Below are positions 36,669-44,327 of a stretch of 64,000 bases of DNA, piece after piece. The notes beneath the pieces are model-generated. The model was not told the origin of the DNA. It saw only the letters and a program-made list of their open reading frames with translations, and ran no database searches. The DNA is from Synechococcus sp. MVIR-18-1 (GTDB taxonomy: Bacteria; Cyanobacteriota; Cyanobacteriia; PCC-6307; Cyanobiaceae), in assembly GCF_014279835.1 (NCBI RefSeq), contig NZ_CP047942.1:124001-188000 (forward strand). The letters are read 5' to 3'. The position numbers and the translations under genes are program-made. Within the stretch, counting starts at the first letter, position 1. Every line of letters starts with the position of its first letter.

Positions 36669-38108
36669 TTACACATCGCTGCGCCCGTAGCGGTCCTCAA
36701 AGCGCACAATGTCGTCTTCCCCGAGGTACTCGCCGCTCTGAACCTCGATCATGACCACTGGGATTCTGCCGGGGTTGCTGAGTCGGTGCTTGCAGCCAAT
36801 GGGGATGTAAGTGCTCTGGTTTTCGCCGATCAGTTGCTCTTCGCCATCACGCTCTACGAGGGCGGTTCCGTGCACCACCACCCAGTGTTCGGCTCTGTGA
36901 TGGTGCATCTGCAGCGACAGGCTGGCGCCAGGTTTGACGGAGATGCGCTTGACCTGCCAGCGCGTTCCTTCCACTACGCCGGTGTAAGCACCCCACGGGC
37001 GGTAAATCTTGCGATGGGCTTTGCCTTCGGGGCTGCCTTCTGCTTCCAGCTGCTTCACTACCGTTTTGACGTTTTGCGCTTGGCTGCGATCAGCGATCAG
37101 CACGGCGTCATCGGTTTCAACCACCACCAGATTTTCCACACCAAGGCCCACCACTAGCCTGTGCTCGCTGCGTAAATAACAGTTTTTGCTGCCTTCGCTG
37201 ATCACCCGCCCGCGCAACACATTGCCGTTTTCATCGCGATCAGCGGTGTCCCAGAGGGCGCTCCAGCTGCCCACATCACTCCAGCCGGCATCGAGCGGAA
37301 GCACGGTGCCGAGCTTGGTTTGCTCCATCACGGCCACATCAATCGCCACGTTGGGGCATTTGGCAAAGGCGTCTTGATCCAGGCGGAGAAAGTCGAGGTC
37401 TGCCATGTCTTGCTCGAGGGCCGCGCGGCAGCAGCTCACCACTTCAGGGGCGAGTCGCTCGAGTTCAGCGAGCATTGCGCTTGCTTTAAACAGGAACATG
37501 CCGCTGTTCCAGGTGAAGCGCCCACTAGCGAGGAATTGTTCGGCTGTGGCTTGATCGGGCTTCTCCACAAAGCGGGCGATCGGCACAGGCGTCAGTGCTC
37601 CAGGCTGAAGAGGTTCAGCGGCTTCGATGTAGCCGTAGCCCGTTTCAGGCGCGGTGGGCACGATCCCAAAAGCCACCAGGCGGCCGGCTTCGGCTTCTTT
37701 GCGCCCAGCTGCAATGGCCGCTTGAAAATGTTTCCCATCGCGAATCACGTGGTCTGCTGCCAAAACGAGCAACAGGGGGTCGTCGCCTTTGGCTGTTGCT
37801 TGAAGTGCAGCGACGGCAACTGCAGGTGCGGTGTTGCGACCCATCGGCTCCAGCAGGATCGCGCCAGGTTCCACATCGATCTGGCGCATCTGTTCCGCCA
37901 CGATGAAGCGGTGATCCTCATTGCAGATCAGTAGTGGCTTCCCAAGCGCTTCAATTCCGTTTAATCGCTTCTGGGTTTGTTGCAGCAAAGTGTCATCGCC
38001 GCTGCCTCCGAGGGGCCAATACTGCTTGGGATAGCTTGCCCGAGAAAGAGGCCAGAGGCGTGTGCCAGTGCCACCGCACAGGATCACAGGTAGAAGCGGG
38101 GTGATCAC
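36669..38108 (-). CDS. manC: Mannose-1-phosphate guanylyltransferase / mannose-6-phosphate isomerase
   Basis: This bifunctional type II enzyme of 479 residues makes GDP-mannose. The N-terminal pyrophosphorylase has GGTGTRLWPLSRASYPKQ, and the substrate block FVEKPDQ; the C-terminal cupin domain (about 360-470) has the metal-binding HHHRAEHW and the PHRL-like KHRLSNPG end. GDP-mannose is the substrate of Gmd, whose decayed gene lies at 47.5 kb. The gene stands alone, with 163 nt to the UXS-like gene. Confidence 0.95.
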   Translation of the reverse strand: MITPLLPVILCGGTGTRLWPLSRASYPKQYWPLGGSGDDTLLQQTQKRLNGIEALGKPLLICNEDHRFIVAEQMRQIDVEPGAILLEPMGRNTAPAVAVAALQATAKGDDPLLLVLAADHVIRDGKHFQAAIAAGRKEAEAGRLVAFGIVPTAPETGYGYIEAAEPLQPGALTPVPIARFVEKPDQATAEQFLASGRFTWNSGMFLFKASAMLAELERLAPEVVSCCRAALEQDMADLDFLRLDQDAFAKCPNVAIDVAVMEQTKLGTVLPLDAGWSDVGSWSALWDTADRDENGNVLRGRVISEGSKNCYLRSEHRLVVGLGVENLVVVETDDAVLIADRSQAQNVKTVVKQLEAEGSPEGKAHRKIYRPWGAYTGVVEGTRWQVKRISVKPGASLSLQMHHHRAEHWVVVHGTALVERDGEEQLIGENQSTYIPIGCKHRLSNPGRIPVVMIEVQSGEYLGEDDIVRFEDRYGRSDV

Positions 38109-38163
38109 TGGAGCGCTGTTATCAATGCCTTTCAGTCTCGCGCAGCCTGGGAGTGTGATTCAA

Positions 38164-38187
38164 GGGTTATGGGTTATGGGTTATGGG
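38164..38187 (+). repeat. Short tandem repeat GGGTTAT
   Basis: Three exact copies of GGGTTAT plus a further GGG lie in the spacer between the divergent manC and the Wzz-like gene. Slippage in such an array could vary in length between strains. No function is suggested. Confidence 0.85.
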
Positions 38188-38352
38188 CCAAGCCCAGATG
38201 ACGTTCGCATTGGCTTTTTGTTTTTGACTTGAGTGTTGCGCCTCTTGTGAAAGCTACTGCGCTGCAGTGCTTTTATTAGGCCTCCCGGGTTGTTGGATTG
38301 AAGTTGTGGATTTACAAAAAAAAAGTCTGTAGGGCAAAATACTTCCAGTGCT

Positions 38353-39498
38353 ATGGAACGGATGACAATTAACAACCCCGAAGTGAGTTCTCTGTTGCCT
38401 GATGATGAAATTGATCTAAGGGAGGTGCTGGCAGCTTTTCGGCGTCGCTGGATTTGGGTTGCAAGTGGAGGATTGCTAGGGCTAGGGATTGCTGCCGGAG
38501 TTTCAATTTCAAGGCCTGCTGAAGAGCCTTCTAAGACAATTAGAATGGTAATCGATACCACCCAAAGTCCTTGCGCTTGGACGCAACGAAAATTTCAAAA
38601 ACTTGAGCCAGGCGAGATTCTTAATATTCAATGCACAGGCGAGTTTTTGACCACTCGTAAAGTTCTAACTACTCTCGCTTTAGATGCGTTTGGATCTGAT
38701 CAGCAGTTTTTAGCAAGGGTCCGCCCTTTGACATTTGGGACTAAAAAAGACAAAGATTTTGCTCAAAGCAATACTCAGCTTGAGTTAGCAATTGAGGCAA
38801 GCCCAGATAAGCTTGATGGCGTAAAAGCTAGTCTTGAAAATATTAAAAATGTGCTTACAAAAAGGGAAATAGATAAGATAGAGATGTTGTCGCCTGATGT
38901 GCAAGTTGGCGAAGACTGGATTTCTATTGAGGAGGTATCTAATAACGAAAAAGAGCCTGAATCTAATTCTTCAAGTAGATCCTTAGCTCTCGGCTTGCTA
39001 GGAGGTTTGGTTGCTGGAAGCGGTGCTGCGTTGATTGCGGATCGCAGGTCTAATCGGGTGTTTAGTCGTTCAAAGCTTCTGGGGCAGCTTGGTTATCCCC
39101 TATGGCTTGCTTTGCCGACGCTCCCTTGGTCTGATCAAGTAGCAGGTTCTCTGGTCGGTCAGCTGGCCGCCCGGCTTGATCGCTCTCTTGATTGGCGCGT
39201 ATTAAGTATTGCTCGGGAGCATGAGGCGGTTGGGTCTTTGGCGCAAGCCCTAAGTCGTCAGAACGAGCCTGAATTGAGTTGCAAAGCTGTTGCGCCGCTG
39301 CTGAATTCGATCATCCGGCTTGGCTCTAATTCTCGTCCTATTGGCTTGCTGGTCGTAGTGGAGTCAGGCTTTAACTCTTCTCAGGCTCTTGATGATGCGC
39401 GTTTGCTTTTAAGTCAATTGTCCTGTGTGCAGTCGATTGGGGTTGTATTGGCTGGCGTGCCTCTTCCGAGTGAGCTAACAGAGGCGGAAAAGGCTTGA
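38353..39498 (+). CDS. Wzz-like polysaccharide chain-length protein
   Basis: The 381-residue protein has the two-helix layout of polysaccharide co-polymerases: EIDLREVLAAFRRRWIW leading into a first membrane helix (about 34-52), a periplasmic part with coiled-coil character, and a second helix (about 208-228). After that comes a cytoplasmic domain of 150 residues that resembles the tail of tyrosine autokinases but lacks a Walker A motif, so it should not bind ATP in the usual way. It probably sets glycan chain length. Start ATG 38353, with another in-frame ATG at 38362. The two cysteines in the periplasmic loop may form a disulfide. Confidence 0.7.
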   Translation: MERMTINNPEVSSLLPDDEIDLREVLAAFRRRWIWVASGGLLGLGIAAGVSISRPAEEPSKTIRMVIDTTQSPCAWTQRKFQKLEPGEILNIQCTGEFLTTRKVLTTLALDAFGSDQQFLARVRPLTFGTKKDKDFAQSNTQLELAIEASPDKLDGVKASLENIKNVLTKREIDKIEMLSPDVQVGEDWISIEEVSNNEKEPESNSSSRSLALGLLGGLVAGSGAALIADRRSNRVFSRSKLLGQLGYPLWLALPTLPWSDQVAGSLVGQLAARLDRSLDWRVLSIAREHEAVGSLAQALSRQNEPELSCKAVAPLLNSIIRLGSNSRPIGLLVVVESGFNSSQALDDARLLLSQLSCVQSIGVVLAGVPLPSELTEAEKA

Positions 39499-39696
39499 TC
39501 GTGAGCGCCACTTTCTCTTTGCAAGATTTTAAAGTAAAGCGTTGGTATTCAGTTTTTGGCTTTGCTTGAAATTGAGATTTGATCGTTTATATATTTTATC
39601 TATAAATCAATGTCTAGCAATAAAGTCTTTTGCTTTGCCTGCATTTTGCGACGGTAGCTTTGGTAGTTACAGCGGATGCCGCCTGGTAATAAATAG

Positions 39697-39870
39697 CGCC
39701 TTGCGTTTGACAAGCGAGCTTTGGAGCAATTGGACGCTTTGTTGACGACTGAGCTCAATGGGCGGGAGCGGGAAGGCCTGATGAAGGCATTTGAGTTCAG
39801 CTTCGAATTGGCTTGGCACACACTTGATGCCTTCGCTGCGTGGCGCCGATGCCTTGCACCTGGCTTATGA
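39697..39870 (+). pseudogene. Remnant of an HI0074-type nucleotidyltransferase substrate-binding gene
   Basis: This frame reads RALEQLDALL, then NGREREGLMKAFEFSFELAWHTL, clearly the same protein as the intact gene at 43573 (RALEQLERFF and NEREQQGLIKAFEYTFELAWNTL). It begins right after a TAG at the place where the intact protein has Gln, has no start, and diverges before a TGA at 39868. The partner nucleotidyltransferase gene is missing. It lies in the 420-base gap 39499-39918; the first 190 bases of that gap are AT-rich and show nothing else. Confidence 0.85.
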
Positions 39871-39918
39871 GGGATCCCATGCCTCGTGCTTTGAAAAGAC
39901 TGCGCTGACGACGTTTCG

Positions 39919-40689
39919 ATGACTTATCTGCTCAGCAAGCTTCTCCCCCTGGCCCTGTTGCCTCTTGGCCTCTCTCTGATCCTGTTACTAGTGGGGTTGA
40001 TCGGTCGTTGGCGATGGCCTGTGATTGCAGCGCTTGTGCTGCTCTGGGTTTGTTCGCTGGGGCTGGTGAGCCATACCCTGTGGCGCTGGCTGGAAGCACC
40101 CTGGCAACGCACCAGTGCTGCTGAAGCTCCTTCTGCTGAAGCGATCGTGGTGCTCAGCGGCGGTCGTCACCCCGCTCCCGGTGCGGCTCGAGTGAGCGAG
40201 TGGCATGACCCAGACCGCTTTCTGGCTGGCCTCGATCTTTATCGCGCCGGCAAGGCCCCGCGGTTGCTGTTTACCGGTGGGGCGAGTCCGTTCCGGCCTG
40301 GCCAACCTCCCGAGGGGCAGCGCTACCTAAGGGAAGCGCAACAGCTTGGAATCCCCGCTGGTGTCATGGCGAGCACCCCCCCTGTGGTGAACACCGCAGA
40401 AGAAGCGGTTGCGATTCGTCGATTTCTGGAGGCATCTGGGAATGGATCAGTTCCATCCCCTCGCATCCTGCTAGTCACCAGTGCCTTTCATATGCGCCGT
40501 GCGCAGCGCCTGTTTGAGCGCCAGGGTCTCGTGGTGGAACCATTCCCCGTTGATTTTCAGGCCCGCGGCGCTTGGGCGGGTCCTCTGTGGCGTGACCCAA
40601 CCCAGTGGTTTCCTTCTGCGGCGGCTCTAGATGGCAGCTCCCGTGCCTTACGCGAGCTATTGGGTCGCTTGATCTATCGGGCTTGGTGA
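39919..40689 (+). CDS. YdcF/SanA-family (DUF218) membrane protein
   Basis: The 256-residue protein has two N-terminal membrane helices (about 5-27 and 31-50) and then a DUF218 domain with IVVLSGG, LFTGGASPF, NTAEEAV and VTSAFHMRRAQ, the family landmarks. Members such as ElyC and SanA affect envelope glycan assembly in other bacteria, possibly through undecaprenyl carriers; the exact reaction is unknown. The 3' end runs directly into a broken antitoxin copy that starts at its stop codon. Confidence 0.88.
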   Translation: MTYLLSKLLPLALLPLGLSLILLLVGLIGRWRWPVIAALVLLWVCSLGLVSHTLWRWLEAPWQRTSAAEAPSAEAIVVLSGGRHPAPGAARVSEWHDPDRFLAGLDLYRAGKAPRLLFTGGASPFRPGQPPEGQRYLREAQQLGIPAGVMASTPPVVNTAEEAVAIRRFLEASGNGSVPSPRILLVTSAFHMRRAQRLFERQGLVVEPFPVDFQARGAWAGPLWRDPTQWFPSAAALDGSSRALRELLGRLIYRAW

Positions 40690-40864
40690 GCGCTTTGGCT
40701 TAGTCCCGTTTCAACACTTGGAGTGGCTTGTGGACGATGACGGTTCGATTCGAGTGGTGCCTCTGGTGGCATCTCCCATGCAGGCCTTTCGCGGACTGGG
40801 CCATAGGGGTGGAGCAACGGCGAGGCTTATGGCGGAAGGCATTAGCGACGCGTGTGTGCAGTGA
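40685..40864 (+). pseudogene. Truncated copy of an AbrB-type antitoxin gene
   Basis: The frame reads ERFGLVPFQHLEWLVDDDGS, then IRVVPLVASPMQAFRG and GGATARLMAE, and matches the intact AbrB-like antitoxin at 44544 almost residue for residue from its position 21. The DNA is also highly similar over about 170 bases. The first 20 codons, including the swapped-hairpin core TSRGQTVIPAAIR, are missing, and the copy is joined to the end of the YdcF-family gene. No toxin follows in the same orientation. It cannot be a functional antitoxin. Confidence 0.88.
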
Positions 40865-40871
40865 GCGCGTC

Positions 40872-41216
40872 TTAATAAAGAGCCAGCCAGTCTCTGAGCG
40901 CCAGATCAAGCTCTGCCATCGCTGTTGTCTCCAGGCAGCCAATCGAGCTGCCGATGTCGCCGGTTGGAACCGTGAAGAGCTTGTCGACCATCAGCTGGGA
41001 TCGTTTGCGTAGCCCATTGATGGCGCTGGGCTCAACAATGATTCGCACTAGAGGTGCCTCGATAAGGGTGCTGGTGAGTGGACACAGCGTGATGCTGGGA
41101 TGGGCCCCTAGCCAACGATTCGCCTGCACAACAACAGCTGGTCTGGGTTTGCCGGAGTGCGCACCAGGGCTGGCGACAGTGATGACTTGGCCTCTTTGGA
41201 TCTGGAGAGAACTCAT
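40872..41216 (-). CDS. MazF/PemK-like toxin
   Basis: This 114-residue protein of the MazF/PemK endoribonuclease fold starts with RGQVITVASPGAHSGKPRPAVVVQ, where the basic and aromatic loop residues and the PRPAVVVQ strand are family landmarks. It also has the LCPLTSTL block and RKRSQLMVDKLFTVP. An earlier in-frame ATG (41255) is inside the antitoxin gene; ATG 41216 overlaps the antitoxin stop by 4 nt, the normal arrangement. It would cut mRNA when free of its antitoxin. All family positions look intact. Confidence 0.88.
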   Translation of the reverse strand: MSSLQIQRGQVITVASPGAHSGKPRPAVVVQANRWLGAHPSITLCPLTSTLIEAPLVRIIVEPSAINGLRKRSQLMVDKLFTVPTGDIGSSIGCLETTAMAELDLALRDWLALY

Positions 41217-41437
41217 GCTGTCCAGTCGTCCCAGTCGGGGAGTGGTTCGCTCCAAGGCTGAGTGCTGCTGGCTGCGATCAAGCTGGATTGGCGCTTTGCC
41301 TCTTCGTCTCCATCAAAGCGCGCTAAATAATTGGCAATGGCCTCCCTCACGCAAGCGCTGCGCGTTTTGCCCAGGCTTTGCGCCAGGCGATCAAGCTGCT
41401 TTTCGAGTTCTGGCTCCAGCCGTATACCAATCGCCAT
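41213..41437 (-). CDS. Ribbon-helix-helix antitoxin
   Basis: The 74-residue protein begins AIGIRLEPELEKQLDRLAQS, an RHH (CopG/MetJ) DNA-binding domain, and ends in an acidic, Trp-rich tail (PWSEPLPDWDDWTA) that should wrap round the toxin. It is the first gene of the pair with the MazF-like toxin (4 nt overlap). An inverted repeat just upstream of the start is a probable operator for autorepression. Confidence 0.85.
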   Translation of the reverse strand: MAIGIRLEPELEKQLDRLAQSLGKTRSACVREAIANYLARFDGDEEAKRQSSLIAASSTQPWSEPLPDWDDWTA

Positions 41438-41446
41438 ACCAAAAGA

Positions 41447-41467
41447 TGTTGAACGATTTGTTTAACA
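41447..41467. promoter_or_regulatory. Imperfect palindrome, probable operator
   Basis: TGTTGAAC and GTTTAACA are arms of 8 bases with one mismatch, separated by 5 bases, and lie 10 bases upstream of the RHH antitoxin start. RHH antitoxins bind such sites to repress their own operon. Confidence 0.55.
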
Positions 41468-41558
41468 GCTTAGTGGTTAGGTGTTGGGTTGACGCATTGA
41501 AAGGCTTGAGATTCCAGGCTTAGTTGATCTCCTGATGTGGTGGCGGTTGGCTTGCTGC

Positions 41559-41650
41559 TCATGGCTCGATCAGGTCAAAGAGCTCTGGGTTGTTTGTGGT
41601 GCTGGAATAAAAGCAAAGGCAGCCCTCAACCTTTGGAAGTTGGCTGGTGG
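41559..41650 (-). pseudogene. 3' fragment of an RHH antitoxin gene (copy of 45610-45852)
   Basis: About 90 bases match the last part of the intact minus-strand antitoxin gene at 45610, including the TCA stop, GCAGGTCAAAGAG-like and GTGGTGCTGGAAT blocks, with several small deletions that break the frame. The rest of that gene and its PIN toxin are absent. It lies in the 367-base gap 41438-41804, in which only this fragment and operator-like repeats are seen. Confidence 0.75.
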
Positions 41651-41772
41651 ATCGAAATGGTCCTGCGGTTTCCTGTAGTGGCTTTCTCTCGCGAAGGCTT
41701 CCAAGTCCCTCATCTCATCGATCGACTCGGGTTGATCAGTATCAGCGCTCACCGCGCAGAAGCGTTGGGGGT

Positions 41773-41786
41773 CTTACGATAGTAAG
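41773..41786. promoter_or_regulatory. Inverted repeat CTTAC-GATA-GTAAG, probable operator
   Basis: A perfect 5-base inverted repeat is followed by two more GTAAG or TAAGG units and a strong AAGGAGG ribosome site before the AbrB-like antitoxin at 41805. The repeated GTAAG pattern suggests binding by the antitoxin. Confidence 0.45.
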
Positions 41787-41804
41787 GAGGTAAGGAAGTA
41801 AGCG

Positions 41805-42029
41805 ATGGACTTGGCGACGTTGACGGCAAAGGGGCAAGTCACGATCCCCAAGGGTGTAAGGGACGCTCTCGGGCTGAAGCGTGGCGATCTTGTGAGTTGG
41901 GAGCTTGAGGGCGAGTCGGTTCGTCTCAGGGTGGTGTCTCCGATCGACCTGGGCTATTTGCGGGGAGTTCAGGCTGGGCTAACGGAATGGGGCAGTGATG
42001 AGGATGAAGTTGCCTTTGCAGACCTGTGA
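41805..42029 (+). CDS. AbrB/MazE-like antitoxin
   Basis: The 74-residue protein has the swapped-hairpin AbrB domain, TLTAKGQVTIPKGVRDALGLKRGD (about 5-28), followed by a short acidic C-terminal part ending DEDEVAFADL that should bind the toxin. It starts behind a good ribosome site and overlaps the toxin start by 4 nt. Confidence 0.9.
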   Translation: MDLATLTAKGQVTIPKGVRDALGLKRGDLVSWELEGESVRLRVVSPIDLGYLRGVQAGLTEWGSDEDEVAFADL

Positions 42030-42385
42030 CAGCGTTTCCACCGTTCGCTTTGGTACGGGTTCCGTTTCCATTCACAGAGCGTCAGGCCATCAAGCGGAGG
42101 CCCGCGTTGGTTCTCTCTAAGCCTGCATTTCAAGAGCAAAGTGGTCATCTCCTGTTGGCGATGGTGACCAGTGCTCGCAACAGCCAATGGCCAACGGATT
42201 GGCAGATCAAGGATCTCCAAGCTGCTGGATTACTTCAGCCTTGTGTTGTTCGCTTCAAGGTGTTCACCCTGGATAAGAGTTTGTTGATTGGTTCCTTTGG
42301 GGCGTTGTCAGAAGCAGATCGGCGAGGTGTCCAGAGCAGATGGATTGAAGTGGTAGCCCTCAGCCCTGCTGATCCAAAGCCTTGA
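42026..42385 (+). CDS. PemK/MazF-like toxin
   Basis: The 119-residue protein has the PemK fold landmarks: VPFPFTERQAIKRRPALVLSK near the N terminus, LLLAMVTSAR, and CVVRFKVFTLDKSLLIGSFGAL. The start is GTG 42026, overlapping the antitoxin stop (GTGA). Its 3' end overlaps the HEPN gene on the other strand by 26 nt. A second MazF-type toxin only 1 kb away (40872) is different in sequence, so these are not recent duplicates. Confidence 0.88.
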   Translation: MTAFPPFALVRVPFPFTERQAIKRRPALVLSKPAFQEQSGHLLLAMVTSARNSQWPTDWQIKDLQAAGLLQPCVVRFKVFTLDKSLLIGSFGALSEADRRGVQSRWIEVVALSPADPKP

Positions 42386-42755
42386 GGATGCTCAACACCT
42401 CACGGGCCGTTGCTATGGCTTGATCGGTTTCGTCTGAGTCGAACAGCTCAGAAGGCGGGGTGGCATCCACGGGGTAGCGGGATTGGATCGCCATCCGGCT
42501 GAGGCTGCGCAGAGGTAGTGCCTCTAAATCCTTGGTCTCCAAGCCTGTTTCCTTCAGCCGCCTTGTTAAATCGTTGAGCACATGCGGGTGCGGAGGCTCA
42601 AGTCCCAATTCCAGAAGTGCGCTTTTCAAACCCTTTTCGGCTGCTTGTGAGGCGTAAAAGCAGGCTTGCGCCAAGTAGCCGTTGTCTCGTGCCAGTTGAG
42701 CGAGCTCGAGGTCGTTGTGGGCTTGGCGTAGCCACGCATCCGGCCGAGCATTCAT
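42360..42755 (-). CDS. HEPN-domain protein (HEPN/MNT toxin candidate)
   Basis: The 131-residue all-helical HEPN protein starts ARPDAWLRQAHNDLELAQLA and has QACFYASQAAEKGLKSALLE, the core of the family. HEPN proteins paired with a minimal nucleotidyltransferase act as RNases in several studied systems. The Rx4-6H RNase motif is not clear to me here. ATG 42755 overlaps the stop of the MNT gene by 4 nt and is preferred over the in-frame 42803. Confidence 0.88.
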   Translation of the reverse strand: MNARPDAWLRQAHNDLELAQLARDNGYLAQACFYASQAAEKGLKSALLELGLEPPHPHVLNDLTRRLKETGLETKDLEALPLRSLSRMAIQSRYPVDATPPSELFDSDETDQAIATAREVLSILKALDQQG

Positions 42756-43123
42756 GGCCTCTCCGCCAGTAACGGAATAGCGACTTTGGCAGCGTTGCGC
42801 CAAACCACTGAGTTGCTCTGTGGCAAGTGAGCCCAGGCCTCACGGTCGAGTGCGATCACATCCTCAGCGAGGCCGGAATCGAGCACTTGATCGGCCCATG
42901 TGTCGGCCAGATGTTTGTTGGCTGCCACCACGAGTAGATCAGTATCTGAAAGACCGTCCCAATCGCCACGAGCACGGGAGCCAAACAGATAGATCTGGTC
43001 TGGTCGTTCCAGATTGGACTCCACCAAGTCTTGTAGCGAAAGGCGTAGTGCGAGCAACCATTGGGCGTGACGTTGGGTGCGTAGGTCCGCCAGGCTGGTA
43101 GTGGTTGGTGATGGCCTGTTCAC
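42752..43123 (-). CDS. MNT-type nucleotidyltransferase (antitoxin candidate)
   Basis: The 123-residue protein has the polymerase-beta-like site FGSRARGDWDGLSDTDLLVV, with GSx10 and the paired aspartates intact. In HEPN/MNT pairs the MNT protein neutralises HEPN, in some cases by AMPylating it. It is the first gene of the pair. A second MNT/substrate-binding pair lies 450 bases further on, in the other orientation. Confidence 0.9.
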   Translation of the reverse strand: MNRPSPTTTSLADLRTQRHAQWLLALRLSLQDLVESNLERPDQIYLFGSRARGDWDGLSDTDLLVVAANKHLADTWADQVLDSGLAEDVIALDREAWAHLPQSNSVVWRNAAKVAIPLLAERP

Positions 43124-43266
43124 GTACTTTGGCGGGTCAACAAGGCTGGCTTGAACTCTCCTTCTCTTAAATCTAGCTAAGGAGTTTTGGCTCGATTCTT
43201 AAGCCATTGCTCATGAGCCGGGCCGTTTTGACCGATTGAAAGTGATGAGCAGATGCGTAATGCTTG

Positions 43267-43392
43267 ATGCACACCACTCTCCAGCTCGATGGTGGCGCGC
43301 TGCGCTCCGGATTGCCGCAATTGCCCGTGAAGGCCTCTGGTGGCGTTGTTGATCTGGAGCTTGTGAATCAGCTGCGCGACGAAGAGGCTTGA
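43267..43392 (+). pseudogene. Internally deleted RHH-type antitoxin (41 codons)
   Basis: This small frame reads MHTTLQLD at the start, the beginning of an RHH antitoxin, and jumps directly to RSGLPQLPVKASGGVVDLEL and VNQLRDEEA, the toxin-binding end of such antitoxins. The DNA-binding helices between them are missing. No PIN toxin follows. The C-terminal part occurs again at 47023-47064, also broken. It lies in the 449-base gap 43124-43572, where I see nothing else definite. Confidence 0.6.
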
Positions 43393-43572
43393 TGGAGAAA
43401 TGGATGCCTTCATGCTAGCTGAGCCAGGCGGCCTCCGGATTTGCGTTCTCTCTGCTCTCCAGTTTTGAGCCCTGATACAGAGGATGCCTGCCGCCATCGC
43501 TTGCATGGCTTCCCATGCGTTGATGGTTTTCCGAAATGATCCCGATACTCTTAAGTCAGGCGCTCCAATGAT

Positions 43573-43986
43573 TTGGCAGCTGATATCCGCTGGCAGCAGC
43601 GCTTTGCGAATTACACGCGAGCCTTGGAGCAGCTCGAGCGTTTTTTTGAGCCGCCTGCGCTGAATGAGCGGGAGCAGCAAGGTTTGATCAAGGCCTTTGA
43701 ATACACCTTTGAATTGGCCTGGAACACGCTCCGTGATCTGTTGCGCAGTCAAGGCAACGAAAGCTTGCTCGGATCCCGCGACACCTTGCGAGAAGCCTTC
43801 CGCCTTGAATTACTTCAAGACGGTGAGTCTTGGATGCTGATGATTCAAGACCGCAATCTCACCAGCCACACCTACAACCGCGCAACCGCAGATGCGATTG
43901 CCGCCAATATTCAGCAGCACTACCTCAGTTGTTTTCAGAGCTTGCGCACTCGCCTGCAGATCCGCTTAGAGAAAGAGGCACGCTGA
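43573..43986 (+). CDS. Nucleotidyltransferase substrate-binding protein (HI0074 type)
   Basis: The 137-residue helical protein belongs to the HI0074 group, related to HEPN. It reads DIRWQQRFANYTRALEQLERFF, then FEYTFELAWNTLRDLL and LGSRDTLREAFR, and the MLMIQDRNLTSHTYN end that carries the conserved His. TTG 43573 gives the family start two residues before DIRW. The stop overlaps the start of the nucleotidyltransferase gene (TGATG). It acts as a pair with that gene, as HI0073/HI0074 do; a toxin-antitoxin role is likely but not proved for this subgroup. Confidence 0.9.
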   Translation: MAADIRWQQRFANYTRALEQLERFFEPPALNEREQQGLIKAFEYTFELAWNTLRDLLRSQGNESLLGSRDTLREAFRLELLQDGESWMLMIQDRNLTSHTYNRATADAIAANIQQHYLSCFQSLRTRLQIRLEKEAR

Positions 43987-44327
43987 TGGATTCCACGAGC
44001 AGTGAGATGGCCCAAACCGTCGTCATCCCAGGAATTTCCGGGCCTCAGCAACAGAGGTTGTTGGATGTATTGATCCAACAAGCCGATGTGGATGCCATCT
44101 GGTTGTTTGGTTCGCGGGCGATGGGCAGAGAAGGCCCTGGATCAGATATTGATTTGTGCGTCGATGCTGCTCGTCTAAGTCATCAGGAACGGCTGCGGCT
44201 CATGGCTGCTATTGATGATTTGTTGCTGCCCTGGACGGTGGATTTGGCGTTACGCCATGAGCTGCCCCCTGATCTTCTTTCCCACGTGCAGCGGGTGGGG
44301 CGCTGTCTCTGGACGAGGACGAAGTGA
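43986..44327 (+). CDS. MNT-type nucleotidyltransferase (HI0073 type)
   Basis: The 113-residue protein has IWLFGSRAMGREGPGSDIDLCVD, the complete minimal nucleotidyltransferase site, and a C-terminal WTVDLALRHELPPDLLSHVQRVG segment. It is the partner of the HI0074-type gene (TGATG junction). The last 70 bases of the gene are found again, with changes, at 47067-47138. A fragment of a Phd-type antitoxin starts inside its end. Confidence 0.9.
   Translation: MDSTSSEMAQTVVIPGISGPQQQRLLDVLIQQADVDAIWLFGSRAMGREGPGSDIDLCVDAARLSHQERLRLMAAIDDLLLPWTVDLALRHELPPDLLSHVQRVGRCLWTRTK

Noticed and set aside
43177-43752. 191-codon minus-strand frame
   Set aside because: Its first half is antisense to the clear HI0074-type gene and the rest has no recognisable motif; the plus-strand antitoxin remnant explains part of it.
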